In this document: positions 24,919 to 38,400 of the stretch, in pieces
Numbering within the stretch: the first letter of the stretch is position 1
Layout of the letters: every line of letters begins with the position of its first letter
Source of the DNA: Macquaria australasica
Lineage: Eukaryota; Chordata; Actinopteri; Centrarchiformes; Percichthyidae
Direction: 5' to 3'
Length of the DNA: 64,000 nt
Assembly (NCBI GenBank): GCA_005408345.1
Contig: SEMN01000257.1
Coordinates: 186,001 to 250,000 of the forward strand
Position numbers and translations under genes: made by a program
The notes under the pieces: model-generated
The model's database searches: none
What the model was told of the DNA's origin: nothing
The model's input: the letters and a program-made list of their open reading frames with translations, nothing else

Positions 24919-26322
24919 TCAAGCTATGTGGATTCTGGCCTTCTCTGTTTCTTTCAGCCTCTTGGCCTGCTCCTCCAGGGAGGGGGAGTGGGGTCTCTTG
25001 GAGGCTGCTCCGTTCAGTGGGTCAGCTCCTCGGCTCACCAATGTGGGGATGGAGCTGCCGACGGGGGGCGCCGCGTGTTTGGACGCCACGTGTTCTACAG
25101 AGAGAAGGACAAAAACTGTTTGGCACCTGATTTTGTTTTAGTGGCTTTTGACAAAAATGCATCTTAGTTTTACTGAAGTCACATTTTAGTAATTAGATTT
25201 TTGTAAAACATTTAAGTCTAGTTTTTGTCGTGTGCATTTCTAATTCTTTCGCCATCTTTGTTGTGTACAGTTAGCATGGCACTGTATACTTGTTTATAGC
25301 AGACTGATTAACAGTTCATACACAGGTCCCATGTCACTCTGCTCTGCATTAATACAACAGACTGAAGCTGGACGCTTGCTCTGAGACATTGCATGACGGG
25401 ATTGTTTCAGTAAAATACCGTTTGCTGTCTGGGTTTAACTTAACACAAGCAGCTCAAATGTTGTATAACATTAAGACAAAGCTGTTCCTTTAGGAGCACA
25501 ACTACAGGAAGCTTTAGGTTAGATAGTTGACAGCCAACAATCTTGCACTCATTCCTACACATATACTACCTTTTAAAACACAAAAAACAGCTGACTGAAA
25601 GTAATATTAACTTTAATAATAATAATAATAATAATACATTTTATTTATCAAGCGCTTTTACAAGTGCTCAAAGACGCTGTACAAGATAAAATAGATGTCA
25701 ATATAACTAATTTATAGTTATTTATATAATTTATAGTTACTTTAACTAATAACATGTTCTTTTGGTTTGTTCAAGCTGTTTTGTTGCCATTTCTTATTTT
25801 TAGTTGGATTGTAGATGCAAATAGTCCATAAATCTGTTAGCTACCATTACTGGCAGAGACATGACATTACTGAAATGCAAGATGCTGCTTATTAGTGCAA
25901 CAGGTTAAGCAGCTAAATCAGCGCTTGAAGAGGAGAGAGTTTTGGGCGGCAGAAGATATTGTTTTAACAGTCAATACACAGTGTATTGACTGTGTATTGC
26001 ACGATTTAGCATTATAGCTCATTTTGGCCTTTTTTCACAAATCGTTTAGTTATTAGTTGATGGAAATTGTAATAAATCGTGTTCGTCTTGGAAAAAAGGC
26101 TAACAAATATTTTTTCTCATAGTTTTTCTTAACTTAAAATGAACACTGGACAAATCATAGCGATGAATTTTCAGAACTCATAATTGATAATTGACTGAAA
26201 AAACAATGAGACACTCACTTGAGCCAATGACAGGAATGGACATGCCCTTTTCTTCGCTGGCAGGGGCTGGAGCGTCAGTGGTGAGGGTGCCCTCAAACAC
26301 TGGGGGCTTGGGAGGTGTGATG
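24919..26322 (-). CDS. papolg: Two extra 3' exons of papolg (duplicates of exons 18 and 19)
   Basis: Two open exons with good splice sites follow the usual last exon. Exon 23 (26219-26322) encodes ITPPKPPVFEGTL and ends GMSIPVIGS, like exon 18 (27855-27955), which has VSPPKQLFVEGS and also ends GMSIPVIGS. Exon 24 (24919-25094) contains LNGAASKRPHSPSLEE and AKRLKETE, like exon 19 (27038-27240), which has VNGAPAKRPHSPTQED and AKRHKDAE. Phases match exactly: phase 2 into exon 23 and phase 1 into exon 24. If exon 22 is spliced at AA|GTGAGC, its TGA stop is removed and an 833-residue protein ends at the TGA at 24919-24921. The best explanation is tandem duplication of an exon pair, with possible alternative C-termini. 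Whether it is expressed is not shown by sequence. Confidence 0.7.
25617..25690. repeat. LINE/SINE 3'-tail fragment with (AAT)n
   Basis: An (AAT)n run leads into ACATTTTATTTATCAAGCGC and GCTCAAAGACGCTGTACAAG, a tail motif found at the 3' end of many fish retroposons. Similar tails occur at 50975-51025 and 57225-57285. Confidence 0.6.
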
Positions 26323-26428
26323 CTACATGAAATTGAAACAGACAGGCCAAGACATACAAAGTTAAGTTTAGTTAAAGAACACCAAACAGTTCCAATGGCT
26401 GTGATGGTGCTGGGAAACCAGTCGAGGC

Positions 26429-29400
26429 TCACTTGTGGCGGTTGAGGGCCAGTTTAATGGAATTTTTCACGACACGGCAAGTGTTGCTGGCCGGGAGAGG
26501 CGAGGAGGCGTCTGGCAGCTCCATGCTGGGAAGTCTCTGAGGTAGGAAACAGCAAGATTCACCAGTTCGTCAGTTAATAACTGCTAACAAAACCCAATTA
26601 ATTCCCCAACGCTAATTAAAATCAAACCCTTCAGGTATAAAATAAAGCTAATGGTGTAGAAGGAAGATGTTACCTGTGTTCTTGAGGTATCAATGGTTGG
26701 AATGGGCTTAGCCTTTGATCCAGAAATGGGGGTCTAATGGGGAAGAGAGACAATGTGTGAAAATGTTTGTTTTGTCTGGCTTCACACAGTTAACTAATGG
26801 AAGCAGACAGAGTAAATAACACCTACAGTATTGGGTCCTTCTCCATGTGTGTGGGAGTCAGATGGTGGATATGGCTCTTTAAATGTAGCATCATCATTGG
26901 ACACCACCTGCAGCAAAAACAGTACAGCATGACAGTTAGACTGCATTAAATCTGCCATTAAGTTTCAATCCAACACCAAATGTATTCAGAACATGCATAC
27001 TGTAACTCCAGCCCTGAACTGACAACGCTGTTCTTACCTCTGCGTCTTTGTGCCTCTTGGCCGGGTCCTCTTGTGTAGGGGAGTGTGGTCTCTTTGCAGG
27101 AGCTCCATTGACAGAGTCCTCCAGGCCGTTGGGCTCCTCTCTGGGGCTGCTGGTGGCGTCGGGCTGCACATCCCCGCCCAGCGCTGTGGTGATAGAGCTG
27201 CTGGCTGGTGGGGAAGGAGGCTTTGCTTTAACCGGGGGCTCTTCAGAATGACAAGGATGATCAGGATAATTTATCATAGCCATTTAAAGACATGATTTCA
27301 ATACTTCTAATACCAACATACCTTTTGTTAATATTGTTGTCTAGATTTGAAGTTTTGGTTCGTATTCATTATTATGTATGGTGGCTAGATAATTATGCCA
27401 CATCACTCTTTGATGCAATTTCTAAAATATCAAACAGCCTATCCCAGAAAAGAAATTACTTTACTTTTCCAAACTTAGATAGGTACTGCACACTTAATCA
27501 CACATCAGTGCTGGTGTTAATATTGACATTTCTTACCAAATTTATAAAAATCTACATTTCATGGGTTGAAAATGGCTCAATACACCATCCACTGTTTTAA
27601 AATCAGCCCTGAACCTGCGAGGCCAATGCTGACATAGAGTCAACTGGTTGGGACCTGTCTACGTCATGAAATTTATATAAAAAAAAGACTAATCATTGTC
27701 AGTCAGTCTCCCCCCTGTCCCCTGACCCACACACTACGTAGACACAAGGCCACGACTCCTACAGTCGTTATTCCCTCACTTCTTGCATTTTTTAAATTTG
27801 CTGGGAGAGAGGGTATTAGCTCTACTCTTTAATAGTCTCTGGAAAATTTCTCACTTGAGCCAATGACAGGGATGGACATGCCCTGGTCCTGAGCAGCTGG
27901 TGCTGTGCTGAGCGCTGGGGAGCCCTCCACAAAAAGCTGCTTCGGAGGACTGACACTGCAAAACACAGAAGACAGAAAATATTCACTCAGCATCATATTG
28001 TAGATTTGAGCCTGGTCATTGTAAATAGTAACAATATATGGAAAATAATAGTAGTGTTAGAACAGAACATCCGGGGATAGAAAAATCAAATGCACTAAAA
28101 TGCTATCAGGTAGAAACGTACAAGTACAAAAAAAAAAAAAATAGTATAGAGGTGTATCATACCCGTCATCTGTGTCAGATGCAGGCTTGGAGGGTTTACT
28201 GGCTGGAGAGCTAAAGGGAGTCCCCGAGTCTGTGTCTCTGGAGCTGTCCAGGTGACTGCTGTCCAGAGAGATCCGCTTAGAGCTCCCCCCGTTAGAGCTA
28301 CGGTTCAACTCAGCTATGCTCTGCACAAAAGACGAAATGGGGGAATAAACAGAGACACAATAGACAAAGAGGAACAATATTAAGATAATAACCACGGTAT
28401 GTTTTAAAGTCATTAAGGCTTTGTCCCAATATGCACAGGAAGATCTCTCACCCTCTTCTTCTTCTGCACCAGTTCAGGAGGAAGGTACTGATGGAGCTGT
28501 TTCTTCTTCACATGTGTTGCTTCTATCTTCATCCCCTCCTTCAGCATGTTGATATTGTTGGCTTGTCTGTACACTGCAGAGAACAACATGTCACGTTAAG
28601 GTTCACTGACTACTGCCATGAATGTATCAACATTTTTCTTCTTAGCACAGTCCAAGTGACTGCTGGCCATTTCTCTGATTTTGACACTTTGAAACTTGAA
28701 CACTGGACATTGCTGAATTCATATTTTCAAATACTTTTTGCAGTAACAGAAGAACTGATGCATAGGGCTGAGGGTTGGGTCATATTTTGGTAATAAGGTA
28801 TGCTGGTGCATTTGTAAACTGGCACTGTCTTTTTCCGTCTTGTCTTGAAGAGAAAGTGAATTCTGCTATGAACCCAGAGAACTAAAGCTCATGTACTGAG
28901 ACTATTCTATGTAGCACATGGCTTACACCTCTGCGTGATTATAACATGTTAAACCTCCACTCACATTATACATACAAGCTAGGAATACATTTCAATTTAC
29001 CTGGAAAAAAAAAACTTTTACAAAGTACCTCCATGTTATTTTTAATAAAAGTAAAAAGTGTCCCTTCAGATTAGAAAAAGGCATGCATATTTTCTCTTAT
29101 TTTCTTACTAGCCAAATAATTTAAAATCAGAAAAAGTGTGGAATCATTTGATTCATTTTGTGGTTGTCAACAAAGCAAAAGAGCAGAAACTGTCCCTAAA
29201 CACCTGAATTTACTGCAGTTATCTCAAATGGGTATTGTATTGTATTGTATTTCTATATATGACACTTTTGCTGGCTGCTGCAACGCTAAAAATTTCCCCG
29301 CTGTGGGACAATAAAGGCTTATCTTATCTTATCTTAATTACCCCCTTTTAGCCATTTTATACGCTTGCAGTGTACAGTATAATTGTATATGTCCTGTAGC

Positions 29401-32400
29401 CTATTTTATCTTAAATGTTTGACTAGGTTGTTCCACAACCACCAACAGAAAGTGATATGACAGGACCTACCAGTGTCTGTGAAGGACTGGATGTCGTACG
29501 TCAGGTCAATGTTGACACTCTCTGCATTCTCCACTTTCTTGAAGATGATCCCAATGAACCACATGGACACAAAGTCGTTCCTGTTACACAAACACACAGA
29601 GGGCAAAGTGAAAACAACAATAATAATTTCATGACTCACTGACTTGCACTAGCAGTATTCAACAGGAACCTTGCTCCAAGTGTTCAGGCACAAAAAATTA
29701 AAAACAACTTGCTGAGCGAGTGACTGTAGAAAAGGTCTGATTAATGATTAGCAGGATGTGCCTTTACCGATCCAGAACTTTCTGACTGAGCTGTTTGCAT
29801 GTATGGATAAAACTGGACTCACTCGTTGCGGTTCTCTTTGGACCCAGGGAAGGACTGGGGGTTGACATGAGCCAGGGTGATGTACTCATTCCTCTCCAGG
29901 TTCCCCACCAGAACACGGATCTTTGACTCCACCAGGCCAATCCTGAAGGAAAACATCAGGACGCATTCACAGAGGTGTTGGTAATACAAGTTATCTTCAC
30001 AGTACAGTCTCCTGCCTCCAGGAGTTCTTCTTTTAGTTAGATTACATTTATTTCTTTGTTATACTGTGTGCATGATGTGCTACACACATTTAAATTAAAA
30101 GAAATTCACACAAAAACTCAGGAATGTTGGCTTAGCTGAAATACACCAATGCAGTTTAAACCCAGAGTGGGGGTGATCTTAAGAGACCTACTAGTAGAAA
30201 TCCAGTCCTTTGACACTCACCATTCTAAGTGGTTTTCTTCCGTGGATGCACTGGCAGTCAGAACGATGTAATGCCTGCAGCACAAAACAGAACACCAGAC
30301 AAGATGGAGAGTAACTCAACACAACAGACTCCTTCTAAAAAAGACTCAGATTTTGCTTATACAGGGACTGGCAGCATTATAGCAACGTCTGTGAAACCCT
30401 CCCCAGGTTTATTTATGATGAAAAGATGCTTCAGGACCACGCAATTGAATGAATCAATGCAATCATTATTTATTGAAAGACATAATGATCTTGTGTCCAG
30501 CCTCTGTACATCTTTACATGTATGATTCCATCCATCTTAATTCTAGTGTTCAGCAGCATTTTGATCATCAAAACTCCTGGGTTCAATGTGCTACACCGTG
30601 GAACATGAACCATAACCAATCACACCAGTGCTGCTCACAGTGTAGGAAATTAAAAAAATATATATATATTTCGGGGGCAACTTTTGCCCCCACCGTCTAA
30701 AACATTGGGGCATTTCCAAAATTTTGGGGGCAAAAATAGTAATTAGTGCATAAAGTTGGTGTTTTTAATGTGAAATGAACCCAAAATAAAATGCATAACG
30801 TTACAGTAATCACCAGCTTGTGCATGAGTAAATAAAAAGCATAACATAATATTGCTGTTCCAAAGAGAAGTATGTAATCATGTGGAATAAGTACGTAATT
30901 TAATAAACACAATCACGAACAGCAGTGATACCCTTTCTAATAAATATAGTGGATGGGGTTTTTGAAAATTTATTCATTAATATCTTTAATAATAGATTAT
31001 CAGAGTGTTTTCATGCCAGATTTGGTCGTGGCGGGTGGAGAAACTAGAATAGACACCGAAACTCGGCAGAGCGCAAGCTGGCCACGTAGCTCCGCAGAGC
31101 GGCGCCTCCTGTGTGAACAGCCCGATTGGTTAACATGGGCACTGAAAGGAAGCGGGCGCCTCCTGTCCGAACCCGGCATTATTTGCTGGGAGTGCCGTTG
31201 GTGACGACCTAGGATTGCTTTCTTCGTTAACAGTTGGAGCTATTTTAATGAGGTACCGGTCCTTCGCAGCAGCTACTTCACTGCAGGTGCAGGATCGCCT
31301 GGCCTCTGCCAATCAGGTATCGTAACAGTGTGAACAACAGTGCCGTTTGTGCGAATAAAATATAATATAAAATATAATAAAATATATATAAAAAAATAAA
31401 ATTATGGTTTAATGTAGGATTAGGATATTGGCCTAAACTGGTAAATATCTTTTTTTCTCGAAATCTTGGGGGCAATTTTTGCCCCTTGATCATGTTTTTT
31501 TTTTTTTTTTAGGGGCAAATCTGAGATTTCTTGGGGCATTTTTGCCCTTTGCCCCCGATAATATCTGATGCTGGCTGCTCAGGTTACTAATGTAGCTCCA
31601 ATTGTGGAGCTGCAGCACCAAGAGAAACTGGCAGAAATCTGGTACAGTTGTGTTACTTGAACTGCGTGGAAGGAACTTTCATAAACAAAATGAGACTGAC
31701 CACAGTTAAGATGAGTCAATTGTGCCCAAACCCAAAAAGTGAAAACAAGAAGTTGGTTGGAAAAAAAAAAAAAAAAAGTGCATCATCCAGTTTTAGTTTC
31801 AACAGCACAAATACACTCTATGGTCTGCCAAAACTGTTAATGTCCCACATACTCTTATAGGATACTTTCAGGTTTCATACAGCAAAATACAGTAAAATTC
31901 AAGCACTTTCAAGGTACCTCAACCTAAAATTTCCAGACTCTCGAAGCCTTTATCATCACATTTCAATAGTTACTATAAATGCCAGGAGACAAGAAACAAA
32001 TATGACGATGGGATCGTTTCATTAAAAGATTTTTGGTTTACATAAGTGATTGTGTAGATGAGACACCAGATTATGTTGAAAATCAAGCATTTTTCAAGAA
32101 GTATATTTCACCCTTGAAAACAAAGGTTAAAATTAAGCATTTTCTAAACCTTTAAGACTTTGTACGAACCCTGTACTTTGCATCCAACTTGCATGTTAAA
32201 GAATTGTGATGTTAGCTCTAGGCAAGGAAACCATGATTGCCATATATACGAGAAACATGCAGCTCAACGTGTTTTATTCCTCTTGCATTGGTTAACTGAC
32301 ATTATGAACACCTACTTGTACTTTTGGAAAAAGTTGGGCGGCTCAAAGAGTTTGGGCCATTCTGCTTTTCCCTGAAGGATCTCATCTGTGACGCTGAGGC

Positions 32401-35400
32401 CTGTTCACACCAGACAGTGGGATAGAGACATATTAGGCTCAATTTAACATTCAACATAAGGTGGAGACTCATTCTACTACTACTACTAACTCTGTAAAAA
32501 TGACGTTACTAAGATGATTATAAATGTACTACTACCATTGCCTTTTACAAATCTAGATGATGGAAGAACTGGAAAACCAGCTGAACAGAGCAGTCTGCTT
32601 TACCATATTTGAACTCCTCGCTCATGATGGTGCGTGTTGACGTGGAGACGTTGTACGTGGAGTTCTGCTGGGGGTAGGCAGGCGTGATGATGGGCATCAG
32701 GTGGTATCTGTCAGATGGGTTTACCTAAAAACATGGCACAGGGACCTAGATTGGTTTCGCTGCAGAAATGAGAGCCTTCACTGTCACATGTCTGCACACG
32801 CCGCCCGCCAAACTGAACGAGTAGGGCAACTTCACGCCCACACACTGAAAGGCATCATGAAACCAAGGCACACATCCCACACACACACGGTACATCCCAA
32901 TTCACTTTATGGCTTTCACGTTTCCCTCATTTGCATTTTTCCCCTCAAGTGATGTGAGGGACGGAGGAATCAAGGAAACATTGTGAAATGAGACGGGCTT
33001 CCCTCTCAAACATCAGGTGAAGTAATTTATCAGTTAGTGATTAAGGCTGCGCAGCTGGATCACCTACCTGTGGGCTGCAACAGATCTTTAGCATCAATAA
33101 CAAATGTAACGTACTACCCAAACAGTGAGTCACCACTGCTACTGCTATCCATTTTAATGTTCTCCAATGTGACAAAATATAATCTGAAATATTACGTTTA
33201 CATTGACATCAACTGCTCGACCAGCACCAACACATGAATAACAAACCTGTATTTAGACTGTGCGCAGATCACTCTAACCACAATTAAATTTGTAAGTATA
33301 TTGCACATGCTTAGTGGATCATCCGTTTAACACCGGATGCTAGCCACTCAATGACCCGGTCCAGTTTTTCTGTATTAAAAAGGGGGACCATGTGAGAATG
33401 CCCTCATACCACCCAGAGCCGTTTTGGGCAGAAAATACAGACTGTAATTTAAGAGCTTTTTAAGAGTTTTGAATAACTTTTTATTAGTCTACATCATGGT
33501 GAGCATGTCTCACAGCAAACAGAAATAATGAAAGTAGCCAAAACATTTGGGAAGTTATAAAATTGTGTCTTAAAACTACACTTTCTGCCCAGTGCATGCT
33601 GATTGTTGGCCGTACTGTGACTGAACGGAAACGACACCAATAGATAATTAAAATGTGTTTATTGCTGAAGGGACACCACAAACATGACACAGCAATTACA
33701 ACAGCTAGAATGTCTCCCATTAAGGCTATAGACCAATTAGTTTGAGATAAGTCAATTTATGATATTATTATGAAAAACTGTAAGACAAGACTAAAGTCAA
33801 AACAAATATATCAAAGCCCTGGCCACTGCACTGCACACAGGACTGTTATTTATGTCCACACAGGTTTTTGATTGCAGTGTTGCACTGATGCGGTTTAAAC
33901 ACAATTGTCAGGTCTGTTGTGCTATTCAATTTCTAATGCATTTTTACTGAAGGGGTGTGTCTGTCTGATAAAAGACGTCCACGTAGGAAGTCTTCCCATC
34001 TCCAAGCTGCTCTGGGAAGCCTCCTCCGAGCAGAGTTAAGGGCATTGGAACTCATATAGGGGACCCGATCAATTTCCAGGTCGCATGAGGGCAGAGGAAT
34101 GAGGAGAGATGAAATAAGAGAAAATAAATGTACCTATACTACTTTATCTGTTGAGCTAACCATAAAGCACCAACAAACTTTTCACAACTCAGCAGATTAA
34201 TTCTGTCCAGATACGGTTTCCTGTTCCTGCACAGCAACACACATAAAAACATTATAAACATGTGGAAATAAAACACTAGTGTCCTACTCACTCTAGGATC
34301 CCACACAGGTAAATTCAGGTTACTGTCCTCAGGCTGTTTCAATAGCACAGGATTCGGCCACTCCCTGTAGGATGGAAATGACAAATGTAGTAAAATGTGT
34401 TAACACTGACATACAGTTGGCGTTGCACAAGGCAGTGAAATACTGCCATCAAGTGGAACAGGAAGGTACAAAGTTATAATTGCGAGAGCTAGAGTCTCAC
34501 CATTTGGAAAACACCAGGAAGAACTTGTGGACCAGCGTGGCAGCCACAGCATTAGGGTAGAGCTGGCAGGTCCTGGCCACCAGCATGGCCCATGACACTC
34601 CACCCAGAAACCCCAGCATGTTGGAGTAGATCCCACGACCTGCGGGCAGAGAACGCATCACAATAAGGCTGTGGCACCTTCAAAATATTGGTGTTATCCA
34701 AAAGATGAGCAGTGACGTTTTGTCAAGTATACACTAAACTGGGAGACATCTGTGGGAGATAAATATCTTTAATTCTACAGATGTGTCACTTTTTTGAGCA
34801 TTTATGCATTTGATACATTAGCTTAAAAGGGAAACTCCAGTATCCAACATTATGGAAAGGATCCCTATAGAGACAGACCGTTTTGTTAAACTCTTTTCTC
34901 CAACTCTGACTCACGTTTCCACCGTCGTCTTCATTATAAACCTCTCGCGAGATTTCAGAGCGAGACTTTTCCTTGACTGAGACTTCTGTTTCTGGTTAAA
35001 CAAAAAGGATCTTAGTCTTTAACAAAAAGGTCTGTCCTTTCCTATGGAAAGGGATCCTTTCCATAATGTTGTCACACTTCAAATAACAGTCTGAGCCTGT
35101 CAGTGGCAAAAACAAGCACTTTTGGTGGACGTACTTTTAATGAGCGCAATTGCCCACAAGGATTACGTTGCAACCTGTGGAGGCGATCTACTGGACCAAA
35201 ATATGTAAAAATAGGGCCCAGGCTTAATAATACTGGGTTTCCCTTAAAACTGTGCAAAATAGTATATAGTACATACAATAATAGTACATACAAAAAGCAA
35301 ATATAAAAGTACATCTGACATTACAAGAACATTTGAATCCACATACGTTTTGCCCACAGTTTGATGGCTCTCAATGTCAGCCTGAAGTTTTCTTTGTTTG

Positions 35401-38400
35401 GCACCAGGTACAAAATTTCATCGGTCACTCGACAGCCTGCAAGACAGAACACCAGAAACCTAAAACACTGACAAAACTTGTATTACACTCTTACAGTAAG
35501 AGAAGGTTTAGGTTTTAGAAGAAAACAAACTTTTGTTGTTCAGATTCATATACCTGCCACGACTAGATGCTGCAAATGTGATGTACTATGAGCTTATTCG
35601 ACTTCTTAAATGTCACTGTGGAAAACAGCACCAGCATCAGGCCTCAAGTCAATATCAGCGTCTCTACTATGTACACAATCCAATAGAAGCCGTGTAGCGT
35701 ACCATTAAGGCTGCGGATACACCGAATGTCCAAGTTTCTCAGGATGGAGTCTCCCCTCAGGTCCAGGTTGTCTGGAATGGACTGTAAGGCGAGTCTGGCA
35801 AAAAGCAGGTCAATCTGGGACAGAAAGGGAAGAGAGAACACATAAATCACCCATCTTCTATAGCCAATCCTGTTTGGGGCACAACATTCTCAGCTTGGTG
35901 GTTCTCAGAATCAAATACACAAGTGACTGATGTTAGACAACTAAAAATGGTAGGCACAACAAAATGCATTGTTTTGTCATAGATTGGTAGACAAGGGCTG
36001 CTTAACCCCTTTTCCTGGAAATGGCAAGTAAGTTCAAAGCAGCATGGCACAGTAGGATGAGCTACTAAATGATTGTTTAAATGTTTGTATTTAGAGATTT
36101 CATCAAGGCAAAATACAAGACTTCAAATGTCAACTACAACAGATTTCAAATATAGGCAGATTATGGTTATGTTAATGCTCATCTCGGTCACCTTATTGAT
36201 CTCCTTTCCTTTCATGGACCTAAACTACAAACTGGACCACCAACTTATGTCATGAAGTTCCTACCTCAGCCTGAGAAAACCTGTTTTAAATCGGCACCCA
36301 TTTTTTGTTCAAGTCTGATCCAAAACCATCATTCTTTGCAAAGCTATTATAGCAGACAGTTACAATTGAAGGGTACTAATCTTTACAATCACAGTGCTAC
36401 CTATGCCCAACAGTACAAACACATTACCTATAAAAGCTTTGTCAAAATGGTAATTGTTATTTCTGAGTAGTGTGTACTTAGTTATGCAATACACCCCTAT
36501 ATATAGACAACATGCATCACTTGCATCTCAGAGTGACTTACCTCTATTCCGTCAAATTTGAATTTTATCACCGGTACAAAAGCGTCCTCGACAGCCTTGA
36601 AAAAGCACCGAGACAGACAATATCACCAACAAATCTGAGACAAGGCGAAGTCATGTCGCTAACTGACATTATCATGGAATGAAATTAATAGCAAATGAAC
36701 AAGGGGTAAAACTCAAAGTCAAGAACACAGAGTTTGCAGACGGCGATATACAAACACATGTAAAGTAATGCTTCCAGAATGCTACTCCTTCAGAATGTCA
36801 CCCCCACAGTGCTTTGAAGACAGCTGATAGTAAATTTCAATGAGGGTGGGTTAACGTTCACAAAACGTGAGCATAGCGTGGAATGTGAGTGTCACTTATG
36901 GAGGTCTTTGGAGACCCTTCAATGTATCATCCTCTTACAATATCTGAGAAACACAGGGTTACTCTTGGTAACAGTTAGCCACCAGTAAAAGTGCACTCGG
37001 CTGCTCCACTGGATAAGATCGGCAAGATGAGAATAATGTTTTTTTTTGGAAACTGCAAGTAAACACTTCAACAAATAGCTAATTTGATAATTGTATTTAA
37101 ATATAATTTAGTGTTGCAACAACAAGAAACTCAAGTGTGTACACACTTTCTCATCATGTGTATTGGTGTTAATAAATACACACACCTTGGGAAATTAACA
37201 CTGATTATCAGCAGACCTAACAACACCATAGGCAGCACTCCTGGGTATTGCTCATCTGAGAGTTAGTACAATACTACTTACTCTGGTGCAGTGCTTTGTT
37301 ATTCCTCTACGTGTTGAGCAATTAAATGTAAACTTAGACTCAGCCACACAGAAGCAATCCAGCAATCTGTACCAGTGTTAGGTGTAGCTCTGCATTCCCA
37401 GTGAGCTAGAGCTCTCCTAGAGAGTGTTCTCGCAGGAGCAGTGGTGTAAGCAGCCTGTTGCTTTTGCATCTTTTCCACTGAAAAACCTTTGACTGAACAG
37501 ACTGACCAAGCTCGGGGATCAAATAGGGGCTTTCTTCATTGGTAAATGGCCAACATGGCGGTTCCCCTCTAAATGACTTGAAAAGTGTGGAACTTTTGTC
37601 ACAGACAATAAATGTGTTACTCTGTGCTTTAATGACAGAAAGCCACAGAGACTTACCCTCAGGTCTTTGATCTCTTCGTGCTGTTTCAACTTCTCAAAGA
37701 AAGACTGGAAAAAGTCACTTCTCTCTACATGGCGTGGAGCCACACATAAGGCATCAATATCAGCTCCTGGAAGAAACAGTAACTTTCATCCGTGTTGCCC
37801 AGTAGCTTAAAAGGTTGATGACTTCAGTAACAATCTGATAAGTACACTGAAAAAAGCTGCTGCATTCTAGGCTAAAGAGAGTTTATATAATAAAACAAGT
37901 AGAGCAGCTAAAGTGAAGTGCAGAAACTTTTGAATATTGTTTTCCATGACTTCCCGTCTGTTAAATCCTATTTTTTAACAAATAAAACCACGTATATGTC
38001 TGGTTTTTCTAGACACTGAGGGTCTCTAGCGAACCCTGTAAAAGGCAGGCAAAAATTAAAACAATGTCAAGTATTTGTTTGAAGAGTTTGTAAGACTAGA
38101 AGTGAGTGGAAATCTACCATCTGCTGACCTGACACCATATCCATTTCTCCAAACTAATGCTTGTGCTTCTTTAACAGGGTCTCAAATTCTACTTTGAAAA
38201 AGAATGTGTCCCTTTAGACTGGAATTACACCTGATATCTTCAAAGTATTTGTGGATTCAGATAGTGGGGTCCCACGTATTAGTCTTTAGTATTTACTGTG
38301 GAATAGCACCAGTAAAGCCAGTTCAATTTAGATGATGATCTGTTGTGACAGGAATGTTTGGACAGGATTTGGGCAGCTGTTCTTCATCCAGCATGAACAA

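Noticed and set aside
24850..25167. Three overlapping plus-strand frames around 24850-25167
   Set aside because: They are antisense to papolg exon 24, which has splice sites and phase agreement on the minus strand.
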